Numbered from the stretch's first letter, positions 47,070 through 56,455 are shown. The stretch: DNA of 64,000 nt from Rubrobacter_A sp965214435 (GCA_965214435.1 OZ243960.1:2728001-2792000), one strand, 5' to 3'. A program made the numbers and translations. The notes: a model not told the origin generated them from the sequence alone.

Positions 47070-48094
47070 TCCCGGGTTACGGGACCAGGGTGTGTAGCCT
47101 CGTTATCCAGGATGTCTAGCATCTCACGGGCGGTGTATTCGTCGGTGATCAGGACGTTTAAAAGCCCGGCGCGCGCGGCGCCGATGTTCGGCGCTGCCTT
47201 GTGCGCCCCGCCGCTAACCCCGATGCGGTTCGGGATCTCCCGCATCTCCTCGAAGGATATGGCTATGGTACGCTCGTCCATCTCCAACCGGACCGGAAGC
47301 CCCTCGTAAGAGAAGTACGAGCCGCAGATGTCACCGACCGCTCCCCTACCCCGGATGTATTCCAGGTCGGCCTCATCCAGGTAGCCGGTACGGTACTGTC
47401 CCGACGCCCGGTTTATGACGCCCACCGACACCACCATGGTATCCGCGTTGCGGGCTACTTCGAGGGTCTTGCGGATGTGAGGATCGCTTACCAGGGCGTC
47501 GCGCGCTACGGCGTTTGCCACGAGCATCGGGGCGTGCAGGTAGTGCGCTTTGCCGCCCAGAACGTCGGCGAGACGACCGGTTATGGACACACCGTCGAGC
47601 TCGGCTATGGAACCGCCTATGCTGCCCATCAGTTGTACCGCGGTCACGCCGTTCTTCTCCTGCAAATACCGGTCACTTACGACGTGGTGAACGGTGCTGC
47701 TCCAACTCACCCCCACCACGCTGCGGTCTTCCACGGTATCCTGGAGATAGCGGGCGCCGAGGGCGCTAAGCCGGCTCGCGGTGTCCGATAGCGATAGCTC
47801 GGCGGCCTCTTCTCCCAACTGCGGCGTAGCCAGCACGAGGCATTCCCTCAGACCGAGACGTTCCGCTAGTTCCTCCTGCAGGTCGTTGGTAACGCTCAGG
47901 GGTGTGTGGACTTTGATCTCAACGAGTCCCCTGGACCGCGCCTCCCGCAGCATCCGCGACACGCTCGTCCGCGAAACCCCGATCCGGTCCGCTATGTGCT
48001 GCTGGGTCAGGTTCTTGAGGTAGTAGAGCCGCGCCACCTCACCCAACGCCAGAGCCTCCCGTGCCGCTGAACCCTCTCCCCCACGCCGTGCCAA
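47066..48094 (-). CDS. SorC-family sugar-responsive transcriptional regulator
   Basis: 342 residues from TTG at 48094, with GGGAGG eight bases upstream. HTH: LYYLKNLTQQHIADRIGVSRTSVSRML (here in parts: LTQQHIADRIGVSR and TSVSRMLREAR). The rest is the phosphosugar-binding SorC domain with VVGVSWSSTVHHVV and PNRIGVSGGAHKAAPNIGAAR. These regulators respond to sugar phosphates. It is divergent from fruK; the inverted repeat TGAACAAA/TTTGTTCA between them is a likely operator, so it should control the fru/pts genes and itself. Confidence 0.9.
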   Translation of the reverse strand: MARRGGEGSAAREALALGEVARLYYLKNLTQQHIADRIGVSRTSVSRMLREARSRGLVEIKVHTPLSVTNDLQEELAERLGLRECLVLATPQLGEEAAELSLSDTASRLSALGARYLQDTVEDRSVVGVSWSSTVHHVVSDRYLQEKNGVTAVQLMGSIGGSIAELDGVSITGRLADVLGGKAHYLHAPMLVANAVARDALVSDPHIRKTLEVARNADTMVVSVGVINRASGQYRTGYLDEADLEYIRGRGAVGDICGSYFSYEGLPVRLEMDERTIAISFEEMREIPNRIGVSGGAHKAAPNIGAARAGLLNVLITDEYTAREMLDILDNEATHPGPVTRD

Positions 48095-48200
48095 TACAAA
48101 TCCTCCCGAGACAATCCCGGCAATTATGCCACACCCCCCGAAACGTTTGATAAGTACGCACCTGGACCACCGGGCTTCCCTAAACCGCAAAACTCCCTGT

Positions 48201-48226
48201 TGAACAAATGAGCAGCTTTTTGTTCA
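48201..48226. promoter_or_regulatory. SorC operator candidate
   Basis: TGAACAAA (48201-48208) and TTTGTTCA (48219-48226), a perfect eight-base inverted repeat with ten-base centre, ending one base before the -35 of the fruK promoter. LsrR/DeoR-type SorC relatives bind TGAACA...TGTTCA elements. A larger nested repeat CAAATGA/TCATTTG also spans it. Confidence 0.65.
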
Positions 48227-48227
48227 T

Positions 48228-48256
48228 TTGACAAGCAAAGTGCACAATATTATGCT
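48228..48256 (+). promoter_or_regulatory. fruK promoter
   Basis: TTGACA (48228-48233), 17-base spacer, TATGCT (48251-48256), reading toward fruK 120 bases downstream. The operator repeat abuts the -35, so bound regulator would be placed to activate or block it. Confidence 0.65.
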
Positions 48257-48376
48257 GCCTTCAGGAAATCTCGGGTAGCGTGGGGATAGCGGGGTAAAGA
48301 GTTATATGCATCTAACGGGTGTTGGATTGGCGTGGTCGGCAGAAGTTGTTGTGGTCTGCTACAGGGTGATGGTCGC

Positions 48377-49327
48377 ATGATCCTGACCCTTACTCCCAAC
48401 CCGAGCCTGGATCTGACCTACGAACTCGACGGACTTTCGCGCGGAGGGGTCCAGAGGGCCGGGTCTATGTCCGTGGAAGCTGGGGGCAAGGGTATCAACG
48501 TGTCCCGAAACCTCATCGCCAACGGGGCGGCTTCGAGGTCTGTCGCGCCGGTTGGCGGACCGAGCGGGGAACAGTTTCTATCTCTGCTGGAGGAGTCGGG
48601 GATAGAGTTGCTCCGGGTGCCGGTGGAGGAGGCGGTCCGCATGAACGTAAGCGTGGTCGAGAAAGAGGGAGTGGTAACCAAGATCAACGCTTCCGGTCCC
48701 CGGCTCTCGGAGAACGAGGTGGACCATGTAGTGGCCGAGACGGCCACGGCGGCCCGTGGCGCGGACTGGCTCGCTGTTTGCGGAAGCCTGCCCCCGGGAG
48801 CACCCGCCGACTTCTGCGCGCGGGTTGTTGTCCCTGCCCGAGAAGCCGGGTGCCGGGTGGCCGTGGACAGCAGCGGTCCGCCGCTCGCGGCGGCGCTGGA
48901 AGCCGGACCGGACCTGATCAAGCCGAACCTGGAAGAGCTTTCTAGCCTCGTGGACCGGGAGCTAGCTACTTTCGGCGACGTACTCGCGGCCGCCAAGGAG
49001 GTGCGGGCCGGGGGCGTCGGCACCATCCTCATATCGTTGGGGGCGGACGGGGCCATCCTCTTTGACGAGGAAGGCCCGCTGCACGCGGACACGCCGCCGT
49101 TCACCCCGCGCAGCACGGTCGGGGCCGGTGACGCACTGCTGGCCGGCTACCTGTTCGCCGAAGGAGACCGGGAGGCAAGGTTGATCGAGTCGGTCGCGTG
49201 GGGTGCGGCGGCCGCGCGATTACCCGGTTCGCGGGGACCCGGACCGGGAGACCTCGACCGGGAGGCGGTAAGGCTGCATGCGGAGTTAGAAGTTGAGAGA
49301 AAACTGAAAGGAGACGCACCGAGATGA
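48377..49327 (+). CDS. fruK: 1-phosphofructokinase
   Basis: PfkB/ribokinase-fold kinase of 316 residues converting fructose 1-phosphate to fructose 1,6-bisphosphate. MILTLTPNPSLDLTYELDGL and GGKGINVSRNL are the FruK-type N-terminal motifs, and the C-terminal PfkB signature STVGAGDALLAGYL has the catalytic Asp. The ATG at 48377 is preceded by AGGGTGAT; the upstream extension to 48332 is not needed. Its stop overlaps the fruA start as ATGA. Confidence 0.92.
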   Translation: MILTLTPNPSLDLTYELDGLSRGGVQRAGSMSVEAGGKGINVSRNLIANGAASRSVAPVGGPSGEQFLSLLEESGIELLRVPVEEAVRMNVSVVEKEGVVTKINASGPRLSENEVDHVVAETATAARGADWLAVCGSLPPGAPADFCARVVVPAREAGCRVAVDSSGPPLAAALEAGPDLIKPNLEELSSLVDRELATFGDVLAAAKEVRAGGVGTILISLGADGAILFDEEGPLHADTPPFTPRSTVGAGDALLAGYLFAEGDREARLIESVAWGAAAARLPGSRGPGPGDLDREAVRLHAELEVERKLKGDAPR

Positions 49328-49975
49328 GCGAAATTACCATCGACGACATCACCAGCAAGGAACTGGTTGTCCTGGACCTGGAAGTTAACGACCAGTGGGC
49401 GATTATAGACGCGCTCGCCGACCTGCTGAACAATGACGGGCGGCTGTCCGACCGCGACGCCTACGTAGAAGCGGTCTACGCGCGGGAAAAGGAGACCGGC
49501 GGCACGGCCATGGAAATGGGCATCGCCATCCCGCACGCCAAGTCTTTCGGGGTGTCCCAGGCGGGGGTCGCGTTCGGCCGCACCACTTCACCGCTGGAGT
49601 ACGGCGACGAGCGGGCGGACCTCATCTTCCTTATCGCGGCACCAGAGGGAGAGAACAACCTGCACGTTACGGTGCTCCAGCAGCTCGCCCGGCGGCTGGT
49701 GCGAGGGCGCGATTCCCTTCGCAGCGTCGGACCCTCTGCGCGTTATACCCTCGATAATGGTCGGCTCCGCGGTTACGGCGTCGTTGTCTCTGGGGTTCGG
49801 GGCTACCCTGCGGGCCCCGCACGGCGGTATCTTCGTGATCGGTCTTATAGGTCACTGGCCGCTGTACCTACTCGCGATAGCTATCGGCACGCTCATCAGC
49901 GCGGCGCTCGTGATCGGGGTCAAGGAGTTTACGGGCGGCTCGGACCAGCAGAAGGCTACGTCCTCGGCGGCCTAG
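49324..49975 (+). pseudogene. fruA: Fructose PTS permease fruA, internally deleted (IIA fused out of frame to IIC end)
   Basis: Codons 1-127 encode a good fructose-type IIA domain with the phospho-His in MEMGIAIPHAKS. At ~49703, right after QQLARRLVR, the sequence jumps to the far C-terminus of IIC in another frame: EGAIPFAASDPLRVIPSIMV and the last helices to TAG at 49975 (HGGIFVIGLIGHWPLYLLAI). IIB and most of IIC (~1.2 kb expected) are missing. The IIA frame itself reads on in nonsense to 50025. A soluble IIA could still be made; the transporter cannot. Confidence 0.85.
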
Positions 49976-50040
49976 TAGATATGTCGGTGCGCCGGTGTAC
50001 TGGCTTCCGGTATAAAGAAGTGTGAGAGAAAGGAAAGAAA

Positions 50041-50301
50041 TTGGTAGAGAAAGAGGTAACCGTGGTCCCGGCGGAGGGACTCCATGCCCGTCCCGCGGCG
50101 GAGTTCGTGAAGATGGCTAAAGGCTACAACTCCGACATAAAGGTGGTCAAAGCCGACACCGAAGCGAACGCCAAGAGTTCGCTGAACCTCATGACGCTCG
50201 GGGCCAAGCAGGGCGACAAGCTCACTATCCGGGCCGAGGGTGATGACGAAGAAGCGGCCGCGGAAGCCCTGGCCGAGCTCGTCTCCAGAGAAGAACCGTA
50301 A
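50041..50301 (+). CDS. ptsH: Phosphocarrier protein HPr
   Basis: 86 residues from TTG at 50041 (AGAAAGGAAAG upstream). Active H15 is in GLHARPAA and the regulatory S46 in AKSSLNLM (Gram-positive HPr usually reads KSIMGVM). It carries phosphate from enzyme I to sugar IIA proteins. Intact although the neighbouring fruA is broken. Confidence 0.94.
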   Translation: MVEKEVTVVPAEGLHARPAAEFVKMAKGYNSDIKVVKADTEANAKSSLNLMTLGAKQGDKLTIRAEGDDEEAAAEALAELVSREEP

Positions 50302-50328
50302 CCGGTCGGAGAAAGGGAGGGCCAGACT

Positions 50329-51975
50329 ATGACCGAGAAGAGCGCCGGAGAAGCACTGAGGATAGAGGGGGTGGCGGCTTCGGAGGGGGTCGCCGTCGGG
50401 CCGGTCTTTGTGCACACCGCCGAAGAGTTCAAGCCCGACCGGGAGACCATTCCAGAGGGGACGGCGGAAGAGGAGATCAGGCATTTCGAGGCGGCGGTGG
50501 GGGCGGTCGTGCCGAAGCTCTCGGAGACGGCGGAGAAGATGCGCGAGGCCGGAAACGAGGACGAAGCGGCGATCTTTGACGCCCACATCGAGCTCGCCCA
50601 GGACCCGGAGCTCGCCGAGGGCGTCACCGAGCGGGTAAAGAACCTCGAAAGTCCGGAGTCCGCGGTCCTGGCCGTGGGTGAGGAGTACGCCGGGATGTTC
50701 GCCGCCATGGAGGACGAGTACATGGCGGCGAGAGCCGACGACGTGCGGGACGTGACGCGGCAGATAGCGGCGGAGATCGTGGGCGAATCCTCTCCCGGCC
50801 TTGAAGCCCTAAACGAGCCGGCCGTGATCCTGGCCCGTAGTCTGGCCCCGTCGGATACGGCCCGCGTACCCAAAGGCATGGCTTTAGGTTTCGTGACCGC
50901 CGAAGGTTCCAAGACCTCGCACGTCTCGATCATGGCCCGCTCGATGGGCATTCCCGCCGTGGTCGGCGTGGGCGCGAGCCTTGAAGAAGCGTTCGAGGCT
51001 GAAACGGTAGCCGTCGACGGCGGCGAAGGTTACGCGATAGCCGACCCGGACTCCGACACCCTGGCCGGTATAGAACGCCGGCAGGAGAAACTGGAAAGAG
51101 AGCGCGCCGCCCTCGAAGAGTACAAGAACGTCGAAGCTCGCACCGCCGACGGCCGCCGCATCGAGGTCTCGGCCAACCTGGGTTCCGCCAAAGACGCCGA
51201 AGACGCGCTCCAGTGGGGAGCGGAGGGCGTCGGGCTTTTCCGCACGGAGTTCCTGTTTATGGAGCGCGACGAGTTGCCCTCCGAAGACGAGCAGTACGAG
51301 GTCTACCGCGAGGTGGCCGAGGCGTTCGGCGAGAAGCCGGTCGTCATCCGGACGCTGGACGTGGGCGGGGACAAGAACCTGCCGGGTGTAGAGCAGCCCG
51401 TGGAGGAGAACCCGTTTCTCGGGTGGCGGGGCATCCGGATGTGTTTGGACGTGCCGGACTTGTTCAAGCCGCAGTTAAAGGCGCTGTTGCGGGCGGCGGC
51501 ATACGGTAACCTCAAGATGATGTTCCCGATGGTCGTGAACGCCGACGAGGTGCGCTCGGCCAAAGATTTGCTCGGCGAGTGCCGCACAGAGCTGGAGGAA
51601 AGAGGCGTTGAGTACGGTTCGATAGACGTCGGGGTGATGGTCGAGACTCCAGCGGCGGCCCTGTGCGCGAAAGACCTGGCTAAAGAGGTGGCGTTTTTCT
51701 CGGTCGGGACTAACGACCTGGTGCAGTATACGCTGGCCGCCGACCGGGGCAACGAGCGGCTACAGCACCTCCAGAACGCGGACCACCCGGCGGTCTTGGC
51801 GCTGATAAGGCTTACCTGCGAAGCCGCCAGAGAAGCCGGTATCTGGGTCGGGGTGTGCGGGGAAGCCGCCGCGGACCCGGAGCTAGTCCCGAAACTTGTC
51901 GGACTGGGCGTAACCGAGCTTTCCATGAGCGCGCCATCCATCCCGAAAGCCAAAAAGGTGGTGTCTGAAACGTAG
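50329..51975 (+). CDS. ptsI: PTS enzyme I (phosphoenolpyruvate-protein phosphotransferase)
   Basis: 548 residues. Phospho-His motif GSKTSHVSIMARSMGIPAVVG (shown in parts SKTSHVSIMARS and GIPAVVG), then the PEP-binding TIM barrel with GLFRTEFLFMER, VIRTLDVGGDKNLPG and DVGVMVETPAAAL, FFSVGTNDLVQYTLAADRGN. It takes phosphate from PEP and passes it to HPr. ATG at 50329 after GAAAGGGAGG. Confidence 0.96.
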   Translation: MTEKSAGEALRIEGVAASEGVAVGPVFVHTAEEFKPDRETIPEGTAEEEIRHFEAAVGAVVPKLSETAEKMREAGNEDEAAIFDAHIELAQDPELAEGVTERVKNLESPESAVLAVGEEYAGMFAAMEDEYMAARADDVRDVTRQIAAEIVGESSPGLEALNEPAVILARSLAPSDTARVPKGMALGFVTAEGSKTSHVSIMARSMGIPAVVGVGASLEEAFEAETVAVDGGEGYAIADPDSDTLAGIERRQEKLERERAALEEYKNVEARTADGRRIEVSANLGSAKDAEDALQWGAEGVGLFRTEFLFMERDELPSEDEQYEVYREVAEAFGEKPVVIRTLDVGGDKNLPGVEQPVEENPFLGWRGIRMCLDVPDLFKPQLKALLRAAAYGNLKMMFPMVVNADEVRSAKDLLGECRTELEERGVEYGSIDVGVMVETPAAALCAKDLAKEVAFFSVGTNDLVQYTLAADRGNERLQHLQNADHPAVLALIRLTCEAAREAGIWVGVCGEAAADPELVPKLVGLGVTELSMSAPSIPKAKKVVSET

Positions 51976-52080
51976 CGGCGGACCTGGCCTGGGACGGGGC
52001 GGCCGTGAGCATCGCTAAACGGGTTCGCAGTATTTTGGTAACCTCAATCTGGCACGAAACTGACCGAAAGAGGAGACAAC

Positions 52081-53109
52081 ATGCCACTGGTAAGTATGCG
52101 GCAGCTACTGGACGAGGCGGCCACCGGCGGCTACGGAGTAGGCGCGTTCAACGTCAACAACCTGGAGCAGGTACAGGCTATTATGGAGGCCGCGCGGGAG
52201 ACCGGCTCGCCGGCGATCATCCAGGCTAGCAGGGGAGCCCGGAAGTACGCCAACGACCGCTTTCTCTACCACCTGATGCTCGCCGCCACCGAGGTATACC
52301 CCGAGATACCCGTGGCTCTGCACCAGGACCACGGTAACTCGCCCGAGACCTGCAAGAGCGCCATAGACCTCGGCTTTACGAGCGTGATGATGGACGGCTC
52401 CCTGGAGGCCGACGGCAAGACCCCGGCGAGCTTTGACTACAACGTAGAGGTGACGCGCGAGGTGGTCGAGATGGCCCACGCGGCGGGCGTTACCGTGGAA
52501 GGAGAGCTTGGCACTCTCGGTGGCATAGAGGACGGGCACGGTTCAGGGGAGGTTAACCTGACCGACCCCGAGCAGGCGACAGAGTTTGTGGAGCGCACCG
52601 GGGTGGATGCCCTGGCGGTGGCTATAGGGACGAGCCACGGAGCCTACAAGTTCACCAAAGAGCCCGACCGGGAAGTGTTGGCGATGAACATCATAGAGGA
52701 GATCAACGAGAAGCTGCCGACCACGCACCTGGTCATGCACGGCTCCTCCAGCGTGCCAAAAGAGCTTGTGGACATCATCAACCAGTACGGCGGCGAAATC
52801 GCCCCGACCTGGGGCGTGCCGGTGCGCGAGATCCAGGAGGGCATCAAGCACGGCGTGCGCAAGATCAACGTGGACACCGACCTCCGACTCGCCTCCACCG
52901 GAGCCATCCGCAAGGCGTTCGCCGAAGACCCCTCGGCGTTCGACCCCCGCTACTACCTCACCCCCGCCCGGGAGGCGATGAAGGAAGTAGTAAGGGCCCG
53001 GATGGAAGCATTCGGACAGGCCGGTCACGCCACCGACTACAAGCCGATAGACCTGCCGGAGATGGCGCGCCGCTACAAAGAGCAGGGCCACCAGCTTACG
53101 ACGACCTAA
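52081..53109 (+). CDS. fba: Fructose-bisphosphate aldolase class II
   Basis: 342 residues, zinc-dependent aldolase of glycolysis. Zinc and substrate residues are in VALHQDHGNSPETC (two His), VEGELGTLGG, GTSHGAYKFT and HGSSSVPKELVD, NVDTDLR. AGAGGAGAC precedes the ATG at 52081. As last gene after fruK-ptsH-ptsI it would split the fructose 1,6-bisphosphate made by FruK. Confidence 0.96.
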   Translation: MPLVSMRQLLDEAATGGYGVGAFNVNNLEQVQAIMEAARETGSPAIIQASRGARKYANDRFLYHLMLAATEVYPEIPVALHQDHGNSPETCKSAIDLGFTSVMMDGSLEADGKTPASFDYNVEVTREVVEMAHAAGVTVEGELGTLGGIEDGHGSGEVNLTDPEQATEFVERTGVDALAVAIGTSHGAYKFTKEPDREVLAMNIIEEINEKLPTTHLVMHGSSSVPKELVDIINQYGGEIAPTWGVPVREIQEGIKHGVRKINVDTDLRLASTGAIRKAFAEDPSAFDPRYYLTPAREAMKEVVRARMEAFGQAGHATDYKPIDLPEMARRYKEQGHQLTTT

Positions 53110-53173
53110 AACCACCTTACCCGGCGGCTGTCCGGGCCGAGAGACGGCCGGGGTCAAGCTAAATCCTTACAGT

Positions 53174-53217
53174 CTGAGCGGAGAAGCCGCGCTACTTCTA
53201 ACGGCCTCTCCGCTCAG
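53174..53217 (+). terminator. Hairpin after fba
   Basis: CTGAGCGGAGA (53174-53184) and TCTCCGCTCAG (53207-53217), a perfect eleven-base stem with a 22-base loop, 65 bases after the aldolase stop. No T-run; end of the pts-fba unit by position. Confidence 0.6.
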
Positions 53218-53740
53218 AGCCGGGCGTATTCTGCGAGGGATCTTACACCCCCGGTAAAACATCACACCTCCTAAACAAAGCCGCCGGTCGCCCTGGAAAA
53301 GCTCACGGCCGCGCCAGGGGGCGGCTTAGAAGAGGGAGACTCCGCCGTTGAAATGCTTCCTATGGCAAAGCGGTAGAGCATTATTTGAAACATCTCCCCG
53401 AAAAACAGCCTACCGGTCCCCTCTTCTTTAGATGTTTGGAAAGGTTGCGGAGACAGTATCTCCCGGCTGTGGCTCTTCCGTGAAGTCTTTTGCTGCGCTT
53501 CAGGGTCTCCGGCGACACGAAACACCCGGTAACCGCTAAAGGTTTTGGGCTTCTGGACCGAAAACTTATCTGTGATCTATGTGTACTATCTTATCGTACT
53601 ATTCTTATGACGGGGTTTACGGGGTGCTTTTCCGTACAGCATGTTTGTCCGGCGTACCCGCAACCGGTTAACCGCCAGGAGGACCCGCAAAGCGACAGAA
53701 ACACAGATGAGCATTAGGGGAATCTTGCAGCAAGGGTGCG
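53218..53740 (+). other. Long non-coding region before the GGDEF/EAL gene
   Basis: About 520 bases without a convincing gene. On the minus strand AGGAGGTGTGATG (near 53262-53277) gives a perfect ribosome site before a 31-codon frame, and an 84-codon frame (53271-53525) has poor composition; I keep neither. Near 53655-53720 a short stem followed by CCGCAAAGC recalls, faintly, the core of a GEMM (c-di-GMP) riboswitch. Otherwise nothing is recognised; the promoter of the next gene should be here. Confidence 0.35.
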
Positions 53741-56455
53741 GTGGTTGAACTTTTGGAGATGAATACCGGATCGGTCATGACGCACTCTCACCAGACGTCT
53801 CTCGTAGTGCTCTCTATAGTCGTCGCCCTGGTCGGCTCGTACGTGGCCCTCGATTTCTCCAAGCAGGCCACCGTCACCGAGGAGGAAACAGGCCGTTTCA
53901 GGTGGCTTTTCGGCGGCGGCGCTGTACTCGGCATGACCGTCTGGGCGATGCACTTCACCGCCATGCTAGCGTTTAATGCACGGGTCCCGCTGACCTGGGA
54001 CTTCGTCATAGTGTTCGTGGCCGCAATGGTCGCCGTCGCCGGCTCGACCGCCGGCCTTATTATCGTCGGCCGCCGCCGGCAGCTCGCCCGGTGGGCCCTT
54101 CTGGGCGGCAGTATCTTCGTAGGCTTCGCGATCGTCGGGATGCACTTCACGGCGATGGCGGCGATGCGTATCGAGGCGCTCCCGGTCTACGATGTGTGGT
54201 GGGTGCTGATCTCCGCCGCTATCGCCATCTCCGGGTCGGGGGCAGGCTTGTGGCTGGTGTTCCGGGGAGCCGCTGAGGAGGAGACGTCTTCGGTCCCGGC
54301 TGAGTTGGCGCGCAAAGTGGGCTCGACAGTCCTACAAGCTTGCGCCATCGTCGGGATGCACTACGCGGCGATGGAGGCCCTGAGTTTGATCCCGATCCAG
54401 GGAGCCCAGGATGCCTCGGAGCAGCCGATCGAACCCGCTCTTAGCAACTCGCTCCTCGGGTGGTCCGTGGGCGGCGTTGCGCTATTCGTCCTCATACTCA
54501 CCCTTCTCGGTTCCTCCTACGGCCGGCGGCTGAACGCCAGAGTTGCCGGGAGAGATGCCGGGCGCAAAGCCCAGGAAGAGGGCGAACGCCGCTTCCGCTC
54601 GCTGGTACAAAACTCCTCGGAGGTCGTCAAGATCACCGACACCGACGGCACCCTGCAGTACGCGAGCCCCGCCTTCGAGAAGGTCTTCGGCTACGACCCC
54701 GAGAAAGCCGTGGGCACCAACGTACTCGATTACGTTCACCCGGAAGATGTACCGAGACTCCTGGAGGAGACCGAGAGGACACTGGAGAACCCGGAGACGA
54801 ACACTAACACCGTCGAGTACCGTTTCCGGCACGCCGACGGCTCCTGGCGTCACGTTGAGTCCGTCGGCACCTACTTGCTGGAAGATCCTGCGGTAGAAGG
54901 CGTAGTAATAAACGTCCGGGACGTAACCGAGCGCAAGGAGTTCGAGGAGCGTCTGGCCTTCCAGGCGTTCCACGATCCCTTGACGGAGTTGCCGAATCGG
55001 GCCTTTCTGCTCGACCGTCTCCGGCAAGCTCTCTCGCGTTCGCGCCGCCAAGGAAGCGGCGACGTCGCGCTGTTGTTCATCGATCTCGACGATTTCAAGG
55101 AGATCAACGACACCCTAGGCCACGAGGCCGGCGACGAGTTACTGGTGGCCGTCGCCGGGCGTCTTGAAGAGATAAAAAGACCCGAGGATACGCTGGCGCG
55201 CCTGGGAGGGGACGAGTTCTGCCTGCTGCTCGAAGACCTGGGCGACCCGGGCGCGGATTCCAGTACTGACTCGGAAAAAGCCGCGCAGGTTGCGGAGCGG
55301 ATCCTGGCCGAGCTTAGCAGCTCCCCTTTTGTCATACACCACAGGGCTTACCAGGGGCGCGGAGAAGGTAACAGTCCGGTGGATCAAGATATAGATGGGG
55401 AGGATGTCCGGTATCAACTACTGACCCCGATATTTATCGTCGCCAGCATAGGCGTCGCCCTCTCAGGAGACTTTTCCGGAGGACACCACTACTGGCCCGT
55501 GGACCTGCTAAAGGAGGCGGATCTCGCCGTCTACCGCTCGAAGGAGCTCGGGAAGGGCCGCTATGAGCTCTTTGAGCCATCCCTGGCCCATCAAGCTGAG
55601 GAGCGCATGCGGATCAAGAGCGACCTCGTCAGCGCATTGGACCGCGGGGAGTTCGAACTCTACTACCAGCCCAAAGTATGCCTGAGGACCGGTGAGATCC
55701 TCTGGATGGAAGGTCTCTTGAGGTGGAACCATCCCGAGAGAGGTCTGCTAATGCCCAACGAGTTCATATCCGTTGCCGAAGATAGCGGGCTCATCGTCCC
55801 GATCGGACGGTGGGTAATACAAGAAGCCCTGAGCCAGGGCCGCCGCTGGCGCGAGCAAGGCGGAGCCGGGGGTGTCGAGCCCGTCATGACTCGGGATCAG
55901 CCTTCCGGCGCGACAGGCAGAGCCTCCGTGCCGGCGGTGTGTGTAAACCTCTCCGCAAAGCAGCTAGCCCGGGAAGGAATCGTCCGGGAGGTCTCTGACC
56001 TGCTGGAGGCGACCCGGACCGACGCCGGGCGCTTCGGCATCGAGGTGACGGAGAGCGTACTCGTGGAAGACGAAAGCTCCCTGACGACCCTGGAAGAGTT
56101 CTGGAGCATGGGGGTCTCGATCTCCATAGACGACTTCGGGACCGGCTACTCCTCGCTCGCTTACCTCCAACGCTTCCCGGCCCACATACTCAAGCTAGAC
56201 TGCTCGTTTATCAAGAGGCTGGAGGAGCATAGCCGGGATGCGGTCATAGTCTCGGGCATGATCAACCTTGCCCACGCAACCGGGAAAAAGGTCGTAGCCG
56301 AATGCGTCGAGAATGCCCACCAACTGGCTCTGCTCAAGGAGATGGGCTGCGAAATGGGCCAGGGCAACCTTTTTTCCGAGCCGCTACCAACCGAGGAGAT
56401 CGCCCGACTCGTGGCAGGATATTCCCCAAGCGGCTTTCTAGGTCAGGCCGGCTAG
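53741..56455 (+). CDS. MHYT-PAS-GGDEF-EAL cyclic-di-GMP signalling protein
   Basis: 904 residues in the order: MHYT sensor with seven helices and three motifs (WAMHFTAM, GMHFTAMAAM, GMHYAAMEAL), PAS (residues ~285-395), GGDEF (RLGGDEF with an RPED inhibitory site five residues before) and EAL. The GGDEF domain carries an extra ~30-residue loop (QGRGEGNSPVDQDIDGEDVR) after the helix. The EAL motif is EGLLRW instead of EALLRW, but the metal and catalytic residues (NLSAKQL, VTES, DDFGTGYSSL, KLD, AECVE, QGN) are kept. Both synthesis and breakdown of c-di-GMP look possible. Start GTG 53741 with AAGGG; ATG 53759 is the alternative. Confidence 0.9.
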   Translation: MVELLEMNTGSVMTHSHQTSLVVLSIVVALVGSYVALDFSKQATVTEEETGRFRWLFGGGAVLGMTVWAMHFTAMLAFNARVPLTWDFVIVFVAAMVAVAGSTAGLIIVGRRRQLARWALLGGSIFVGFAIVGMHFTAMAAMRIEALPVYDVWWVLISAAIAISGSGAGLWLVFRGAAEEETSSVPAELARKVGSTVLQACAIVGMHYAAMEALSLIPIQGAQDASEQPIEPALSNSLLGWSVGGVALFVLILTLLGSSYGRRLNARVAGRDAGRKAQEEGERRFRSLVQNSSEVVKITDTDGTLQYASPAFEKVFGYDPEKAVGTNVLDYVHPEDVPRLLEETERTLENPETNTNTVEYRFRHADGSWRHVESVGTYLLEDPAVEGVVINVRDVTERKEFEERLAFQAFHDPLTELPNRAFLLDRLRQALSRSRRQGSGDVALLFIDLDDFKEINDTLGHEAGDELLVAVAGRLEEIKRPEDTLARLGGDEFCLLLEDLGDPGADSSTDSEKAAQVAERILAELSSSPFVIHHRAYQGRGEGNSPVDQDIDGEDVRYQLLTPIFIVASIGVALSGDFSGGHHYWPVDLLKEADLAVYRSKELGKGRYELFEPSLAHQAEERMRIKSDLVSALDRGEFELYYQPKVCLRTGEILWMEGLLRWNHPERGLLMPNEFISVAEDSGLIVPIGRWVIQEALSQGRRWREQGGAGGVEPVMTRDQPSGATGRASVPAVCVNLSAKQLAREGIVREVSDLLEATRTDAGRFGIEVTESVLVEDESSLTTLEEFWSMGVSISIDDFGTGYSSLAYLQRFPAHILKLDCSFIKRLEEHSRDAVIVSGMINLAHATGKKVVAECVENAHQLALLKEMGCEMGQGNLFSEPLPTEEIARLVAGYSPSGFLGQAG

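Noticed and set aside
53170..53263. 31-codon minus-strand frame after a perfect AGGAGG
   Set aside because: Ribosome site is striking but the frame runs through the fba terminator hairpin and has no hydrophobic or conserved pattern; left as unproven.
53271..53525. 84-codon minus-strand frame
   Set aside because: Odd composition for this genome, no ribosome site, no neighbour support.
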